A program made the translations under genes and the position numbers. The notes beneath the pieces were generated by a model. It made no database searches and had not been told where the DNA came from. It saw nothing but the letters and a program-made list of their open reading frames with translations. 28,541 nt of DNA from JAEYFP01 sp964566545 (GTDB lineage Bacteria; Bacillota; Clostridia; Lachnospirales; Lachnospiraceae), in contig CAZMIX010000030.1 of assembly GCA_964566545.1 (NCBI GenBank), forward strand, positions 1 to 28,541. Direction: 5' to 3'. How positions within the stretch are numbered: the first letter of the stretch is position 1; every line of letters starts with the position of its first letter. Shown here one piece after another: positions 1 to 8,390 of this stretch.

Positions 1-2079
1 GTTCAGGAAGGGTTCCAGGCGACATATGGACAGCAAGAATATGGACAGCAAGAATGCGAACAGCAGACATATGATTGGAGGGGGAACGAGCAGGCACCTT
101 ACGGACAAGAGGGGTATGAGCAGGCACCTTACGGACAAGAGGAGTATGAACAGGGCGTGGCAGAACCGCAGCAAAGGTATGTTCAAGAGCCTCAAGAGAT
201 TCAGGAGAGCTACCAACTGCCTGTACAAGAGGAGCTTCAGCCGATATATGAACAGCCGCCCGTACAGGAAGAATCGCTATCGATATACGAGCCTCAGCTC
301 GTCGTATCAGAGCCACAGCCGGAAACTGAGTCTACGATTGGCAAGGAATACGACTCGATGCTTTCTCAGGAATATGACGGACAGATTTCGTTGAGTCTGC
401 CCGATACGGATATGGTTGAAAAGCAGATTACCGGTCAGATCAATCTGGAGGATGTTTTAAAAGGCTGGGAAGAGAAGAAAAAGGAAAACGAACAGAAGCG
501 GCTGGCAGAGGTTAAAAGGAGATCATTAGAGCAGACAAATGATATTATGTCCCAGCTCATCGGCGTCATTCCGGGCATTCCGCTTCCAAAGGAGCCTGAG
601 AAGCCTGTCGAGGTGCCATCACCGGAGCCGGAAGCTTCTGAGCCAAAGCCAACAACGGTCTTGATAGACGAGGCCTTATTTGGTACGGAGCATATCGAAG
701 AGGAGCCGGCAGAAGAAAAAGAATTTTCCGGATTGCCGACGCCTTCTGTAGTAAAAGCGCCAATTACAAAATCCAAGGTTACGATGGCGATTCCGGGCAC
801 GCTGCCTTCCGGCAGAATGATGACACTGGAAGAGGAATACGGCGGAAATCTTGCGAAGGTCAGAGAACAAGACGGGGAGCTTGTCAAAAGGCAAACAGGA
901 GAAATTCCCGAAATAACTGTTGAGCAGGAAGCTCCTTTGTTTGAGGAAGAAGAAGTGCCGGAGCAGCTACAGGAACTGCCAATACAGGAAACACAGCCGG
1001 AAACGGATGACAGCAGAGATCATGAAGAGGAGCCAAAGGACGCGGTACAGCAGCCCTCTAATATACCGGAGTATCCATATGAAACAGAGGATTACGGCGA
1101 GGTAGAGGAGTTAGAGGATATCGAACAGCCGGAGGAGCTGGATGATATTATTAAGACAAGGGATTTGCCGTTGGATGCGATCGCTCAGGCCAACTATGAA
1201 GCAGGAATTGAGCAGGAGGATGTGGAAGAAGAGGATCCCGAGGATATCGAGGAGTCCTTAAAGGAAAACAAAAAGAAAAAAACCAATCATCCGAGCTATA
1301 TGACACTTGAGGAGGCTCCAAAGAGCAGACGGGAATTTGATGAGGAGGAACAGAGAATATTTGCCCGTTTTGAAGGCATAGAAGTATTAAAGGCGCAGAT
1401 TGTAGATGTCATGGACGATATGAGCATGAATGCAGATAAAGGAAATGTCATCGTGATGGGCTCTGAACTGTCAGGAAGAAAAGGTCTGGCGATTGATATT
1501 GTCAAAGCGATTCAGATGATGGATTCCAATTTTTCCGGTAAGGTTGCAAAGATCTCGGGCGAGGCGCTGAATAAGAAGAATATTCCGACGACGATCAAAA
1601 AGCTGCAAAACGGTGCATTGATTGTTGAAAATGCGGGCGGTCTGACAAAGGATTCCATGAGCATGATCGCGGAAGCGCTTTCCGAGGAGACAGAGCCGGT
1701 GCTTGTCGTGCTGGAGGGCACAAAGGATACGGTACAGCCGCTTCTTAATGCGTCGAAGCTGATAAAGAGAGTGTTTAACGCAAGGATCGACATCGCAGAA
1801 TATACAAACGATGACCTTGTTGCCTATGGAAAGGGCTATGCGAAGGAGCAGGAGTACAGCATTGACGAGATGGGCATACTTGCGCTGTATACAAGGATTG
1901 GTGAGTTGCAGGCACTCGATCATACCGTATCCGTTGACGAAGTAAAGGAAATTATCGACACGGCAATCAAGCATGTGGATAAAAAGAATATGTCGCATTT
2001 TATGGATGTATTATTTGCAAAACGTTATGATGAGGAGGATTACATTATCCTTAGGGAAAAAGATTTCATAACAAAATAG
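1..2079 (+). CDS. Acidic repeat protein with degenerate CbxX-like AAA+ domain (5' partial)
   Basis: The reading frame is open from base 1, so the start lies upstream; 692 residues are visible. The first ~60 residues are Gln/Tyr/Pro-rich with YGQQE and EQAPYGQE repeats, followed by about 380 residues that are Pro/Glu-rich, acidic and probably disordered. The last ~240 residues (from about nt 1345) follow the layout of CbxX/CfxQ-type AAA+ domains: an N-terminal helix with VLKAQI, a P-loop position reading GSELSGRKG (nt 1459-1485), a Walker B position reading ALIVENAGGL, and a lid-like region after FNARIDIAEYT. The P-loop lacks GK[ST] and the Walker B Asp-Glu is replaced by Glu-Asn, so ATP hydrolysis is doubtful. 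The gene ends 15 nt before glgB, so they are probably co-transcribed. No specific function is recognised; a scaffold or regulatory pseudo-ATPase is an inference. Confidence 0.8.
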   Translation, partial: VQEGFQATYGQQEYGQQECEQQTYDWRGNEQAPYGQEGYEQAPYGQEEYEQGVAEPQQRYVQEPQEIQESYQLPVQEELQPIYEQPPVQEESLSIYEPQLVVSEPQPETESTIGKEYDSMLSQEYDGQISLSLPDTDMVEKQITGQINLEDVLKGWEEKKKENEQKRLAEVKRRSLEQTNDIMSQLIGVIPGIPLPKEPEKPVEVPSPEPEASEPKPTTVLIDEALFGTEHIEEEPAEEKEFSGLPTPSVVKAPITKSKVTMAIPGTLPSGRMMTLEEEYGGNLAKVREQDGELVKRQTGEIPEITVEQEAPLFEEEEVPEQLQELPIQETQPETDDSRDHEEEPKDAVQQPSNIPEYPYETEDYGEVEELEDIEQPEELDDIIKTRDLPLDAIAQANYEAGIEQEDVEEEDPEDIEESLKENKKKKTNHPSYMTLEEAPKSRREFDEEEQRIFARFEGIEVLKAQIVDVMDDMSMNADKGNVIVMGSELSGRKGLAIDIVKAIQMMDSNFSGKVAKISGEALNKKNIPTTIKKLQNGALIVENAGGLTKDSMSMIAEALSEETEPVLVVLEGTKDTVQPLLNASKLIKRVFNARIDIAEYTNDDLVAYGKGYAKEQEYSIDEMGILALYTRIGELQALDHTVSVDEVKEIIDTAIKHVDKKNMSHFMDVLFAKRYDEEDYIILREKDFITK
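25..54 (+). repeat. 15-bp tandem repeat (2 copies) coding YGQQE
   Basis: Two identical 15-bp units (25-39 and 40-54), each reading TATGGACAGCAAGAA, are in frame and encode YGQQE twice. A third, diverged unit follows. The unit length is a multiple of three, so copy changes would keep the frame. Confidence 0.85.
88..147 (+). repeat. 30-bp tandem repeat (2 copies) coding EQAPYGQE(G/E)Y
   Basis: Units 88-117 and 118-147 differ at a single base (GGG versus GAG codon). They lie in the Gln/Tyr/Pro-rich N-terminal part of the partial protein. The near identity points to recent duplication; the array may extend upstream of the window. Confidence 0.85.
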
Positions 2080-2094
2080 AATGGAGGATATTGG

Positions 2095-4005
2095 ATGGCC
2101 ACAGTACAAAAATTGACTCCGTTTATTACCGAAATGGATCAATATCTGTTTGGTTCAGGCATACACTATGATGTATATAAAAAGCTCGGAGCACATCTGA
2201 CGAAAAAGGATGGAGTAAAAGGAATTTATTTTGCGGTTTGGGCGCCAAACGCCGTAAAAGTCAGTCTGATCGGCGATTTTAACGGCTGGGAGGAGGGTGC
2301 CAATCCGATGACCCGCCTAGAGCCGCTGGGCATTTATGAGACGTTTGTGCCGGAGCTTGGATTGGATGAGTTATATAAGTACGAAATTACGACCTTGTAT
2401 GGTGAAAAGCTCTTTAAGGCGGATCCGTTTGCAAACAAGGCGGAGCTTCGTCCGGGAACGGCTTCTGCTACGACTGACATCACAAAATTCAAGTGGTCGG
2501 ACAATGCGTGGATGAAGCATCGTGAAGAATCGATTATGCAAACGGAGCCGATGGCGATATACGAGTGCCATATTGGTTCATGGATGCGCCATCCGGGTCG
2601 GGAGGACGACGGTTTTTACAGCTATCGCCAGTTTGCGGACAGATTAGTAGAGTATCTTTTGGATATGAATTATACTCATGTTGAGTTGATTGGCATTGCA
2701 GAATATCCTTTTGACGGATCCTGGGGCTATCAGGTGACCGGATACTATGCGCCGACCTCCAGATATGGTACGCCGGAGGATTTTGCTTATTTGGTCAACA
2801 AGTTCCACAAAAGCAATATCGGTGTGATTCTGGACTGGGTTCCTGCACATTTTCCTAAAGATGCACATGGACTTGCCAACTTTGACGGCGGCTTTCTATT
2901 TGAATATGCGGATCCAAGAAAGGGCGAGCATCCGGATTGGGGAACAAAAATATTTGATTATGGAAAGAGTGAAGTAAAAAATTTCCTGATTGCCAATGCT
3001 ATTTTTTGGATTAGGGAATTTCATATAGACGGGCTGCGTGTGGATGCAGTCGCCTCCATGCTGTATTTGGACTATGGAAAAGAGGCGGGACAATGGATTG
3101 CGAATAAATACGGTGGGAATAAAAACCTTGAAGCGATCGAATTTTTTAAGCATCTGAATTCTGTGATTTTGGGCATGTTTCCGGGTGCGATGATGATTGC
3201 GGAGGAATCGACGGCTTGGCCGAGAGTAACGGACAGACCCGAAAACGATGGGCTTGGATTCAGTTTTAAATGGAATATGGGCTGGATGCACGATTTTTGT
3301 GACTATATGAAGCTCGATCCGCTTTTTAGAAGAGATAACCATTATAAAATGACATTTGCGATGAGCTATAATTATGCGGAAGACTATATTCTTGTGCTTT
3401 CGCATGATGAAGTCGTACATCTGAAATGTTCGATGTTAAATAAAATGCCGGGCTATTATAAAGACAAGTTTGCTAATCTGCGAGTCGGCTATACGTTCAT
3501 GATCGGTCACTGCGGAAAGAAGCTCTTGTTTATGGGGCAGGAATTCGGACAGGATTCGGAGTGGGATGAAAATAAGGAGTTGGATTGGGCGCTTCTGGAG
3601 GATGACTTGCACTTAGGCCTTCAGTCCTATATGCGGGAGCTGCTTCGGATTTACAGAAAGTATCCATGCATGTATGAGTGGGATAACGATCCAAGGGGTT
3701 TTGCCTGGATCAACGCTGATGACACGTACAAGAGTATTTACAGTTTTGTTAGATATGGGGAAAATAAAAAGAACAGTCTGCTGTTTGTTATGAACTTTAC
3801 TCCGGTTGATCGAGAGGATTATCGCGTAGGTGTGCCGGAGGATAAGAAATACAAGTTGATTTTGAACAGCGACGAAGCCTGCTTTGGCGGCAAGAGCACG
3901 GAACAGGATCTTTATTATACGGCGGAAGAGATGGAATGGGACGGTCGGCCGTATTCGATTGCTTACCCGCTACCGGCATATGGCGCCGCAATTTTTGTTT
4001 TTTAA
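2095..4005 (+). CDS. glgB: 1,4-alpha-glucan branching enzyme
   Basis: This enzyme cuts alpha-1,4 glucan chains and rejoins them as alpha-1,6 branches during glycogen synthesis in the cytoplasm. It has 636 residues, the usual length for the short GH13 branching enzymes. An N-terminal CBM48-like beta domain (about residues 30-120, with FAVWAPNA and GDFNGW) precedes the GH13 barrel. The catalytic triad is visible: nucleophile Asp317 in RVDAV, acid/base Glu370 in MIAEES, and Asp438 in SHDEVVH. An all-beta C-terminal domain follows from about residue 530. The ATG has a GGAGG just upstream (ATGGAGGATATTGG). It follows the degenerate AAA+ gene by 15 nt and ends at a strong terminator. No other glycogen genes are in the window. 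Confidence 0.96.
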   Translation: MATVQKLTPFITEMDQYLFGSGIHYDVYKKLGAHLTKKDGVKGIYFAVWAPNAVKVSLIGDFNGWEEGANPMTRLEPLGIYETFVPELGLDELYKYEITTLYGEKLFKADPFANKAELRPGTASATTDITKFKWSDNAWMKHREESIMQTEPMAIYECHIGSWMRHPGREDDGFYSYRQFADRLVEYLLDMNYTHVELIGIAEYPFDGSWGYQVTGYYAPTSRYGTPEDFAYLVNKFHKSNIGVILDWVPAHFPKDAHGLANFDGGFLFEYADPRKGEHPDWGTKIFDYGKSEVKNFLIANAIFWIREFHIDGLRVDAVASMLYLDYGKEAGQWIANKYGGNKNLEAIEFFKHLNSVILGMFPGAMMIAEESTAWPRVTDRPENDGLGFSFKWNMGWMHDFCDYMKLDPLFRRDNHYKMTFAMSYNYAEDYILVLSHDEVVHLKCSMLNKMPGYYKDKFANLRVGYTFMIGHCGKKLLFMGQEFGQDSEWDENKELDWALLEDDLHLGLQSYMRELLRIYRKYPCMYEWDNDPRGFAWINADDTYKSIYSFVRYGENKKNSLLFVMNFTPVDREDYRVGVPEDKKYKLILNSDEACFGGKSTEQDLYYTAEEMEWDGRPYSIAYPLPAYGAAIFVF

Positions 4006-4015
4006 AATTTTATCA

Positions 4016-4069
4016 TACAGGAATTATTTTGAAAACTCAATTCTCAAAATAATTCCTGTAATCTTTTTT
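4016..4069 (+). terminator. Rho-independent terminator after glgB
   Basis: A perfect 16-bp stem (4017-4032 with 4044-4059), closed by one further T-A pair, encloses an 11-nt loop and is followed by ATC and six T residues. It starts 11 nt after the glgB stop and separates glgB from the sigma-D promoter downstream. Confidence 0.92.
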
Positions 4070-4076
4070 GCAGGGT

Positions 4077-4103
4077 TAAGAATTTGCATCTGACAGCCGA
4101 AAT
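4077..4103 (+). promoter_or_regulatory. Sigma-D/sigma-28 type promoter of the flagellin cassette
   Basis: TAAG (4077-4080), a 15-nt spacer and GCCGAAAT (4096-4103) match the motility sigma factor consensus TAAA-N15-GCCGATAA/T closely. The -10 element ends 44 nt before the favoured ATG at 4148. It lies directly after the glgB terminator and before a flagellin-containing gene set, which is what this sigma factor is known to transcribe. Assignment is by eye from the consensus. Confidence 0.75.
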
Positions 4104-4147
4104 AAAATATAGATTAAACAAAACATTTTGATTAAGGGAAGATGCAT

Positions 4148-7100
4148 ATGAAGGTGGATTTTGGAGCGCAGGCGATCAATCAGAATGTTGACAAAGAGAA
4201 AACTGCATATGGTGCCTACTGCCAAAAGGATTCCGCAAGGATTGCGGAGCAGGCGGCGGGCTATACATTAGACATTTCTGGCACAGTTATGGAGAACGCT
4301 GCATATGGAAAAGAGGAATTATATTCCGTGAAGGATCTTATGCAGGATGCGGGGCAGCAGGATGTGGCCCTACAGAGAGATTACATGGCAGTTATGTCTA
4401 ATTCTATGTCAACGGAAGATTTTGCGCAGCTGCAGCGGGAAGGATATTCCTCGGCGAATATGGAAATTGAGACGCAGGTGACGATCCTTGATAAGATCAA
4501 GGCGACACTGGCGGAGTCCGGTGTTGTTGTTTCGGGCTATAACGATAATCTTTCTACGGAGCAGTTGGCGGAGATTGCCGGAAGTGTCGGGCGTGCAAAT
4601 CAAATAGAAAAGATACTGCAGGAAAACGATCTGCCGGTCACAGAAGAAATGGTATGGCAGATGAACGAGCTTTCGAGGCAAGCAGAAAACTTAAAGCCGC
4701 TTTCCGATAATGCGACCAGATATATGATCAATAATGGATTAGAGCCAACGATTGAGAATTTATACAAAGCGGAACACAGCATAGGGAGTGAAGGCGGAGA
4801 GGCGAAGGGCTATTATCAGAACAAAGCGGCCGGTCATTATGCAAAGAAAGCGGACATTTTCAACTGGGAGCAGATACAGGAGCAGGCCGGGCATATTATT
4901 GAAAATGCCGGATTGACCACAGATGAAAAGACAATGGACAACGCCAGATGGCTAGTCGAAAATGACATTCCGCTGACAAAAGAAACGCTTGTCCGGTTAA
5001 AGGAGTTAAGAACCCTTTCCTTGCCGGCGGACGATGCGGCTGTTTTAAATGCAATGGCGAAGGCTGTGTCAGACGGAGGAACACCGACGGAAGCTTCGCT
5101 TGCGCAAGAGGAAAGCATCGTAGAGAAGGCAGTGGCGCTGATCAAGAATACGGCAGATATTTCTGATGAGGCAATTAAGAAAACAATCGATCACAACGAG
5201 GATCTGACACTCCGCAATCTTTTAAATAATGAAGAGCGAATCAAGGGGCAGGATGGCGTACAGCAGATGTCGGCAGATGAGAATACGGATCAAACATTTT
5301 TGTCTGCAAAGCGTCTGCTAGAGGAAACCAGACTGCAAATGACAGTGGAAGCCAATTTAAGGCTGCTTAGAAAAGGGTTTTCCATCGATACGGCGTCTCT
5401 GCAAAAGCTCGTGGAGGAATTAAAGTCTGCGGAACAGGAATATTACCGGCCGCTGCTTGCAGGCAAGGACAGAGGCGGCGGCACGGCGCAGGAAAGCAGT
5501 CTTTCCGATAAAATTAGCCTTTATAAAAATACGGAAAGCCTGTTAGAGCAGATCCGGATCGTACCTGCGGCCGTGCTCGGAAAACTTGGCACGAACGGGG
5601 AGGCTCTGACGCTTTCCAGCGTTTATGAGGAAGGTAGGGTATTAAAGAACGCCTACGAAAAAGCCGGCAGGACATATGAAGCGTTGATGACCGCACCGCG
5701 AGCCGATATGGGCGATTCGATCAAAAAAGCATTTCAAAATGTCGATACGCTGCTTGAGGAAATGGGCTTTGAAGAAAATGAGGCGAACAGAAGAGCCGTT
5801 CGGATATTGGGTTACAGCGGAACGGAAATCAACAGAGAAACGGTGGAGGCTGTTCGCAGCGCTGATCAGGCGGTGACAAGCGTTATAGAGAGGATGACAC
5901 CCGCAAAGACCCTGCAAATGATCAGGAACGGCGAAAATCCACTTGAAGAAAATATTTACGAGCTTTCCGATCAGCTTTCTACGAAAGATGCCGAAGAGGA
6001 AGCAGAAAAATACAGCGAGTTTTTATGGAAATTAGAGAAGAACGACGAAATTACGGAGCAGGAGCGGATGGCATTCCTCGGTGTTTACCGGTTGTTCAGG
6101 CAGATCGAAAAGAGTGACGGAAAGCTCGTCGGAAATGTGTTGAATAGCGGGGAGTCCCTGACGCTGAAAAACCTGTTGTCGGCATCCCGCTCAAACCGAG
6201 CGGCGGGAATGGATATTTCGGTGGATGAAAGCTTTGGAGGTTTAGAGGAGCTTATACAAAAGGGCGAATCTATTTCGACGCAGATCGAAGTGGGCTTTCA
6301 GACAGGAAGCGAAAGGGGCGAAAAGAGCGGCAGGCAGCAATATTATTCGAGTCTCGCAAGTGAGGTGTTTGACAAGCTGATGCCGGAAGGGTTGCAGCAG
6401 TCGGAGCTTTCAATCAACACGACGCTGGAAGCGCTTGCGGAGGAAATGAGACAGACAGCAGATATGCAGCGAGCCGACCGGAGCTATATAGAGGAACAGA
6501 TGATGGATATCAGGGAGGCAGCGAAGGTCGAGGAAAATGTGATGAAAGCGCTGCAGAATGCGGGGCAGCCTGTGACGGTCAATCATCTGCTGGCGGCTGA
6601 CCGGTTGATGAATGTGCGGGGAAGTCTTTATGAAAAGCTTATAAAGCAGTGGAACGGAAAAGATGATTGGAAAGAAAAGCTGGAAAAGGTGATGGAGTCC
6701 GTGCAGGAGGGGCTTACCTCCAAGGAGGAGGCAGGTGCCGCATATGAAGAGTTTCAGACGCTTGCGAGCGAGTTTTTATTAGGGGATATACAAAATGCAG
6801 CAACATCGGTCGATGTGAAGGAAAGGAAGCTGCTGTTTAAACAGCTTTCCGTTGCAGCCGGGTTTGCCAAGGATGAAAATTATGAGGTGCCGGTGCAGAT
6901 AGATGGTCAATGGACATCTATTAACTTAAAAATTATCCGAAGCGGCGGGGCGTCCGGCAGGGTAACGGCAGCGATGGAGACGGAGCGTTACGGAAAGGTA
7001 GCGGCACAGTTTGAAGTTCGTGATAAGCAGGTGAAAGGAGTTATTTCCGGCGATCAGGCAGAAGGACTCGAAGAATTAGCAACCAAAGCTGCCGCCTTTG

Positions 7101-7294
7101 AAACGGCACTTGCAGGCGCTGGCAGGACTGTGAGCGAGCTTCAATTTATCAAGGCAAAGACGCTTGATTTTTATCAGTTTACGAAGGATGTCTCCGATGG
7201 GGATGGCACAGCTCCAATGAAGGAGCTATATGACATAGCAAAAGCTTTTATCACTGTACTACAGCAGAAGGGAGAGTTGGCAAATGAAAATTAA
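4148..7294 (+). CDS. Large repeat protein, DUF6240-like, with FliK-like C-terminal domain
   Basis: A 1,048-residue, mostly helical, Glu/Ala-rich protein first in the flagellin cassette. An ATG at 4142 is also in frame, but the AAGGGA at 4134-4139 is spaced 8 nt from 4148 and only 2 nt from 4142, so 4148 is favoured. The body holds many imperfect repeats of the type hxxNxxPhTxxNLxxhxxL, for example ENDLPVTEEM, ENDIPLTKET, RNGENPLEEN, NSGESLTLKNL and NAGQPVTVNHL, at roughly 50-90-residue intervals. The last ~130 residues (VPVQIDGQW to ELQFIKAKTL) look like the C-terminal domain of the hook-length protein FliK: beta strands with RYGKVAAQFEV, then a helix and a strand. I relate it to DUF6240 proteins from memory. 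The stop overlaps the flagellin start by 11 nt. A hook-length or export role is inference. Confidence 0.75.
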   Translation: MKVDFGAQAINQNVDKEKTAYGAYCQKDSARIAEQAAGYTLDISGTVMENAAYGKEELYSVKDLMQDAGQQDVALQRDYMAVMSNSMSTEDFAQLQREGYSSANMEIETQVTILDKIKATLAESGVVVSGYNDNLSTEQLAEIAGSVGRANQIEKILQENDLPVTEEMVWQMNELSRQAENLKPLSDNATRYMINNGLEPTIENLYKAEHSIGSEGGEAKGYYQNKAAGHYAKKADIFNWEQIQEQAGHIIENAGLTTDEKTMDNARWLVENDIPLTKETLVRLKELRTLSLPADDAAVLNAMAKAVSDGGTPTEASLAQEESIVEKAVALIKNTADISDEAIKKTIDHNEDLTLRNLLNNEERIKGQDGVQQMSADENTDQTFLSAKRLLEETRLQMTVEANLRLLRKGFSIDTASLQKLVEELKSAEQEYYRPLLAGKDRGGGTAQESSLSDKISLYKNTESLLEQIRIVPAAVLGKLGTNGEALTLSSVYEEGRVLKNAYEKAGRTYEALMTAPRADMGDSIKKAFQNVDTLLEEMGFEENEANRRAVRILGYSGTEINRETVEAVRSADQAVTSVIERMTPAKTLQMIRNGENPLEENIYELSDQLSTKDAEEEAEKYSEFLWKLEKNDEITEQERMAFLGVYRLFRQIEKSDGKLVGNVLNSGESLTLKNLLSASRSNRAAGMDISVDESFGGLEELIQKGESISTQIEVGFQTGSERGEKSGRQQYYSSLASEVFDKLMPEGLQQSELSINTTLEALAEEMRQTADMQRADRSYIEEQMMDIREAAKVEENVMKALQNAGQPVTVNHLLAADRLMNVRGSLYEKLIKQWNGKDDWKEKLEKVMESVQEGLTSKEEAGAAYEEFQTLASEFLLGDIQNAATSVDVKERKLLFKQLSVAAGFAKDENYEVPVQIDGQWTSINLKIIRSGGASGRVTAAMETERYGKVAAQFEVRDKQVKGVISGDQAEGLEELATKAAAFETALAGAGRTVSELQFIKAKTLDFYQFTKDVSDGDGTAPMKELYDIAKAFITVLQQKGELANEN

Positions 7295-8375
7295 TTCAAA
7301 TATTCAGGCGATGATCACAAATAATATACTAAGGAAAAATGAGGATCTGCTTTCAAAATCCTCGGAAAAAATGTCATCCGGTTATCGTATTAACAGCGCG
7401 AAGGACAATCCGGCAGGTATGGCCATCACAAATAAGATGAACGCGCAGATCAAAAGTCTGAACAAGGCGAACCAAAATGCTTCCAATGCGGTCAATGTCA
7501 TAGAGACAGCCGAAGGCGCTCTTGCAGAGATTCAGAAAATGATTCAGAGAATGAACGAGCTGGCGGTCAAATCTGCAAGCGGCACAAACGTGACCGCGGA
7601 CAGGGAGGCCATTCAGAACGAGGTCGACCAGCTTTGCGCGGAAATAGAAAGAGTGGCGTCCGACACGGAATACAACACACAGAGTTTGCTTGGTGGCCAG
7701 CAGGAATTAAAGGGCTATTCCGACAATGCAGATGTAAGTGTGAGATTTTATAATTCCAGTTTTAAGACAGGATCATATTCTATTGAATACGGCATCAATG
7801 TAGACGGTGAGGTTGAGGTTGTAAGCTCTACCTTTCCGCTTACGGCAACCATTGTAACAGAAAACGGATCTACAACCGTCAAAATGGCGGACGGAGGAGA
7901 GCTGATTGTCGATTATGATGAGGAGGCGGTGCAAACTGCTGCTCCGGGAAGCGTTTCGGCAAATCTTGACATTGGCGGAATCGGTGGCATGAAAATACAG
8001 GTAGGAACTGCAGAGGGTCAGGAAATACGCGTTGTTATTCCAAAGATTTCTTTAAAGAATATGGGAATTGAAAATATTAATATGCAGACGGAGGAGGGAG
8101 CCTTGACTGCGATAGACCAGATAACGGAAGCTCTTTCTTATATTTCCGGCGTCCGTTCACAGCTTGGTGCTTACCAGAACCGGTTTGAATCGACGATTTC
8201 AAATCTAGATGTTTCTTCGGAAAACCTCACGAATTCCTACTCCACGATCAAGGATGTGGATATGGCCGATGAAATGGTGGAATATACAAAGCTGCAGGTG
8301 CTGACGCAGGCGGGCACCACGATGCTGGCACAGGCAAATGAGCGTCCGCAGCAGGCTTTACAGCTTTTGCAGTAG
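7284..8375 (+). CDS. Flagellin
   Basis: The structural subunit of the flagellar filament, secreted through the flagellar type III apparatus. It has 363 residues. The conserved N-terminal D0/D1 region (1-140) shows SSGYRINSAKDNPAGMAI and NAVNVIETAEGALAEIQ. A short variable region spans about 145-265. The C-terminal D1/D0 region has VRSQLGAYQNRFESTISNL and ends with AGTTMLAQANERPQQALQLL. FlgL was considered, but this C-terminal signature is typical of flagellin. The AAGGGAGAG upstream is a good ribosome binding site; the start lies inside the end of the preceding gene, so translation is probably coupled. It is probably transcribed from the sigma-D promoter at 4077. One Cys (VDQLCAEIE) is unusual for a filament protein. 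Confidence 0.94.
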   Translation: MKINSNIQAMITNNILRKNEDLLSKSSEKMSSGYRINSAKDNPAGMAITNKMNAQIKSLNKANQNASNAVNVIETAEGALAEIQKMIQRMNELAVKSASGTNVTADREAIQNEVDQLCAEIERVASDTEYNTQSLLGGQQELKGYSDNADVSVRFYNSSFKTGSYSIEYGINVDGEVEVVSSTFPLTATIVTENGSTTVKMADGGELIVDYDEEAVQTAAPGSVSANLDIGGIGGMKIQVGTAEGQEIRVVIPKISLKNMGIENINMQTEEGALTAIDQITEALSYISGVRSQLGAYQNRFESTISNLDVSSENLTNSYSTIKDVDMADEMVEYTKLQVLTQAGTTMLAQANERPQQALQLLQ

Positions 8376-8390
8376 GGAGGAAGTCGCTAA

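Noticed and set aside
1471..1998. 175-residue reading frame antisense to the AAA+-like domain
   Set aside because: No ribosome binding site or recognisable domain; it mirrors the codon pattern of the real gene on the plus strand.
2896..3420. 174-residue reading frame antisense to glgB
   Set aside because: The plus strand encodes conserved catalytic motifs of GlgB over the same bases; the antisense product is His/Arg-rich and without family features.
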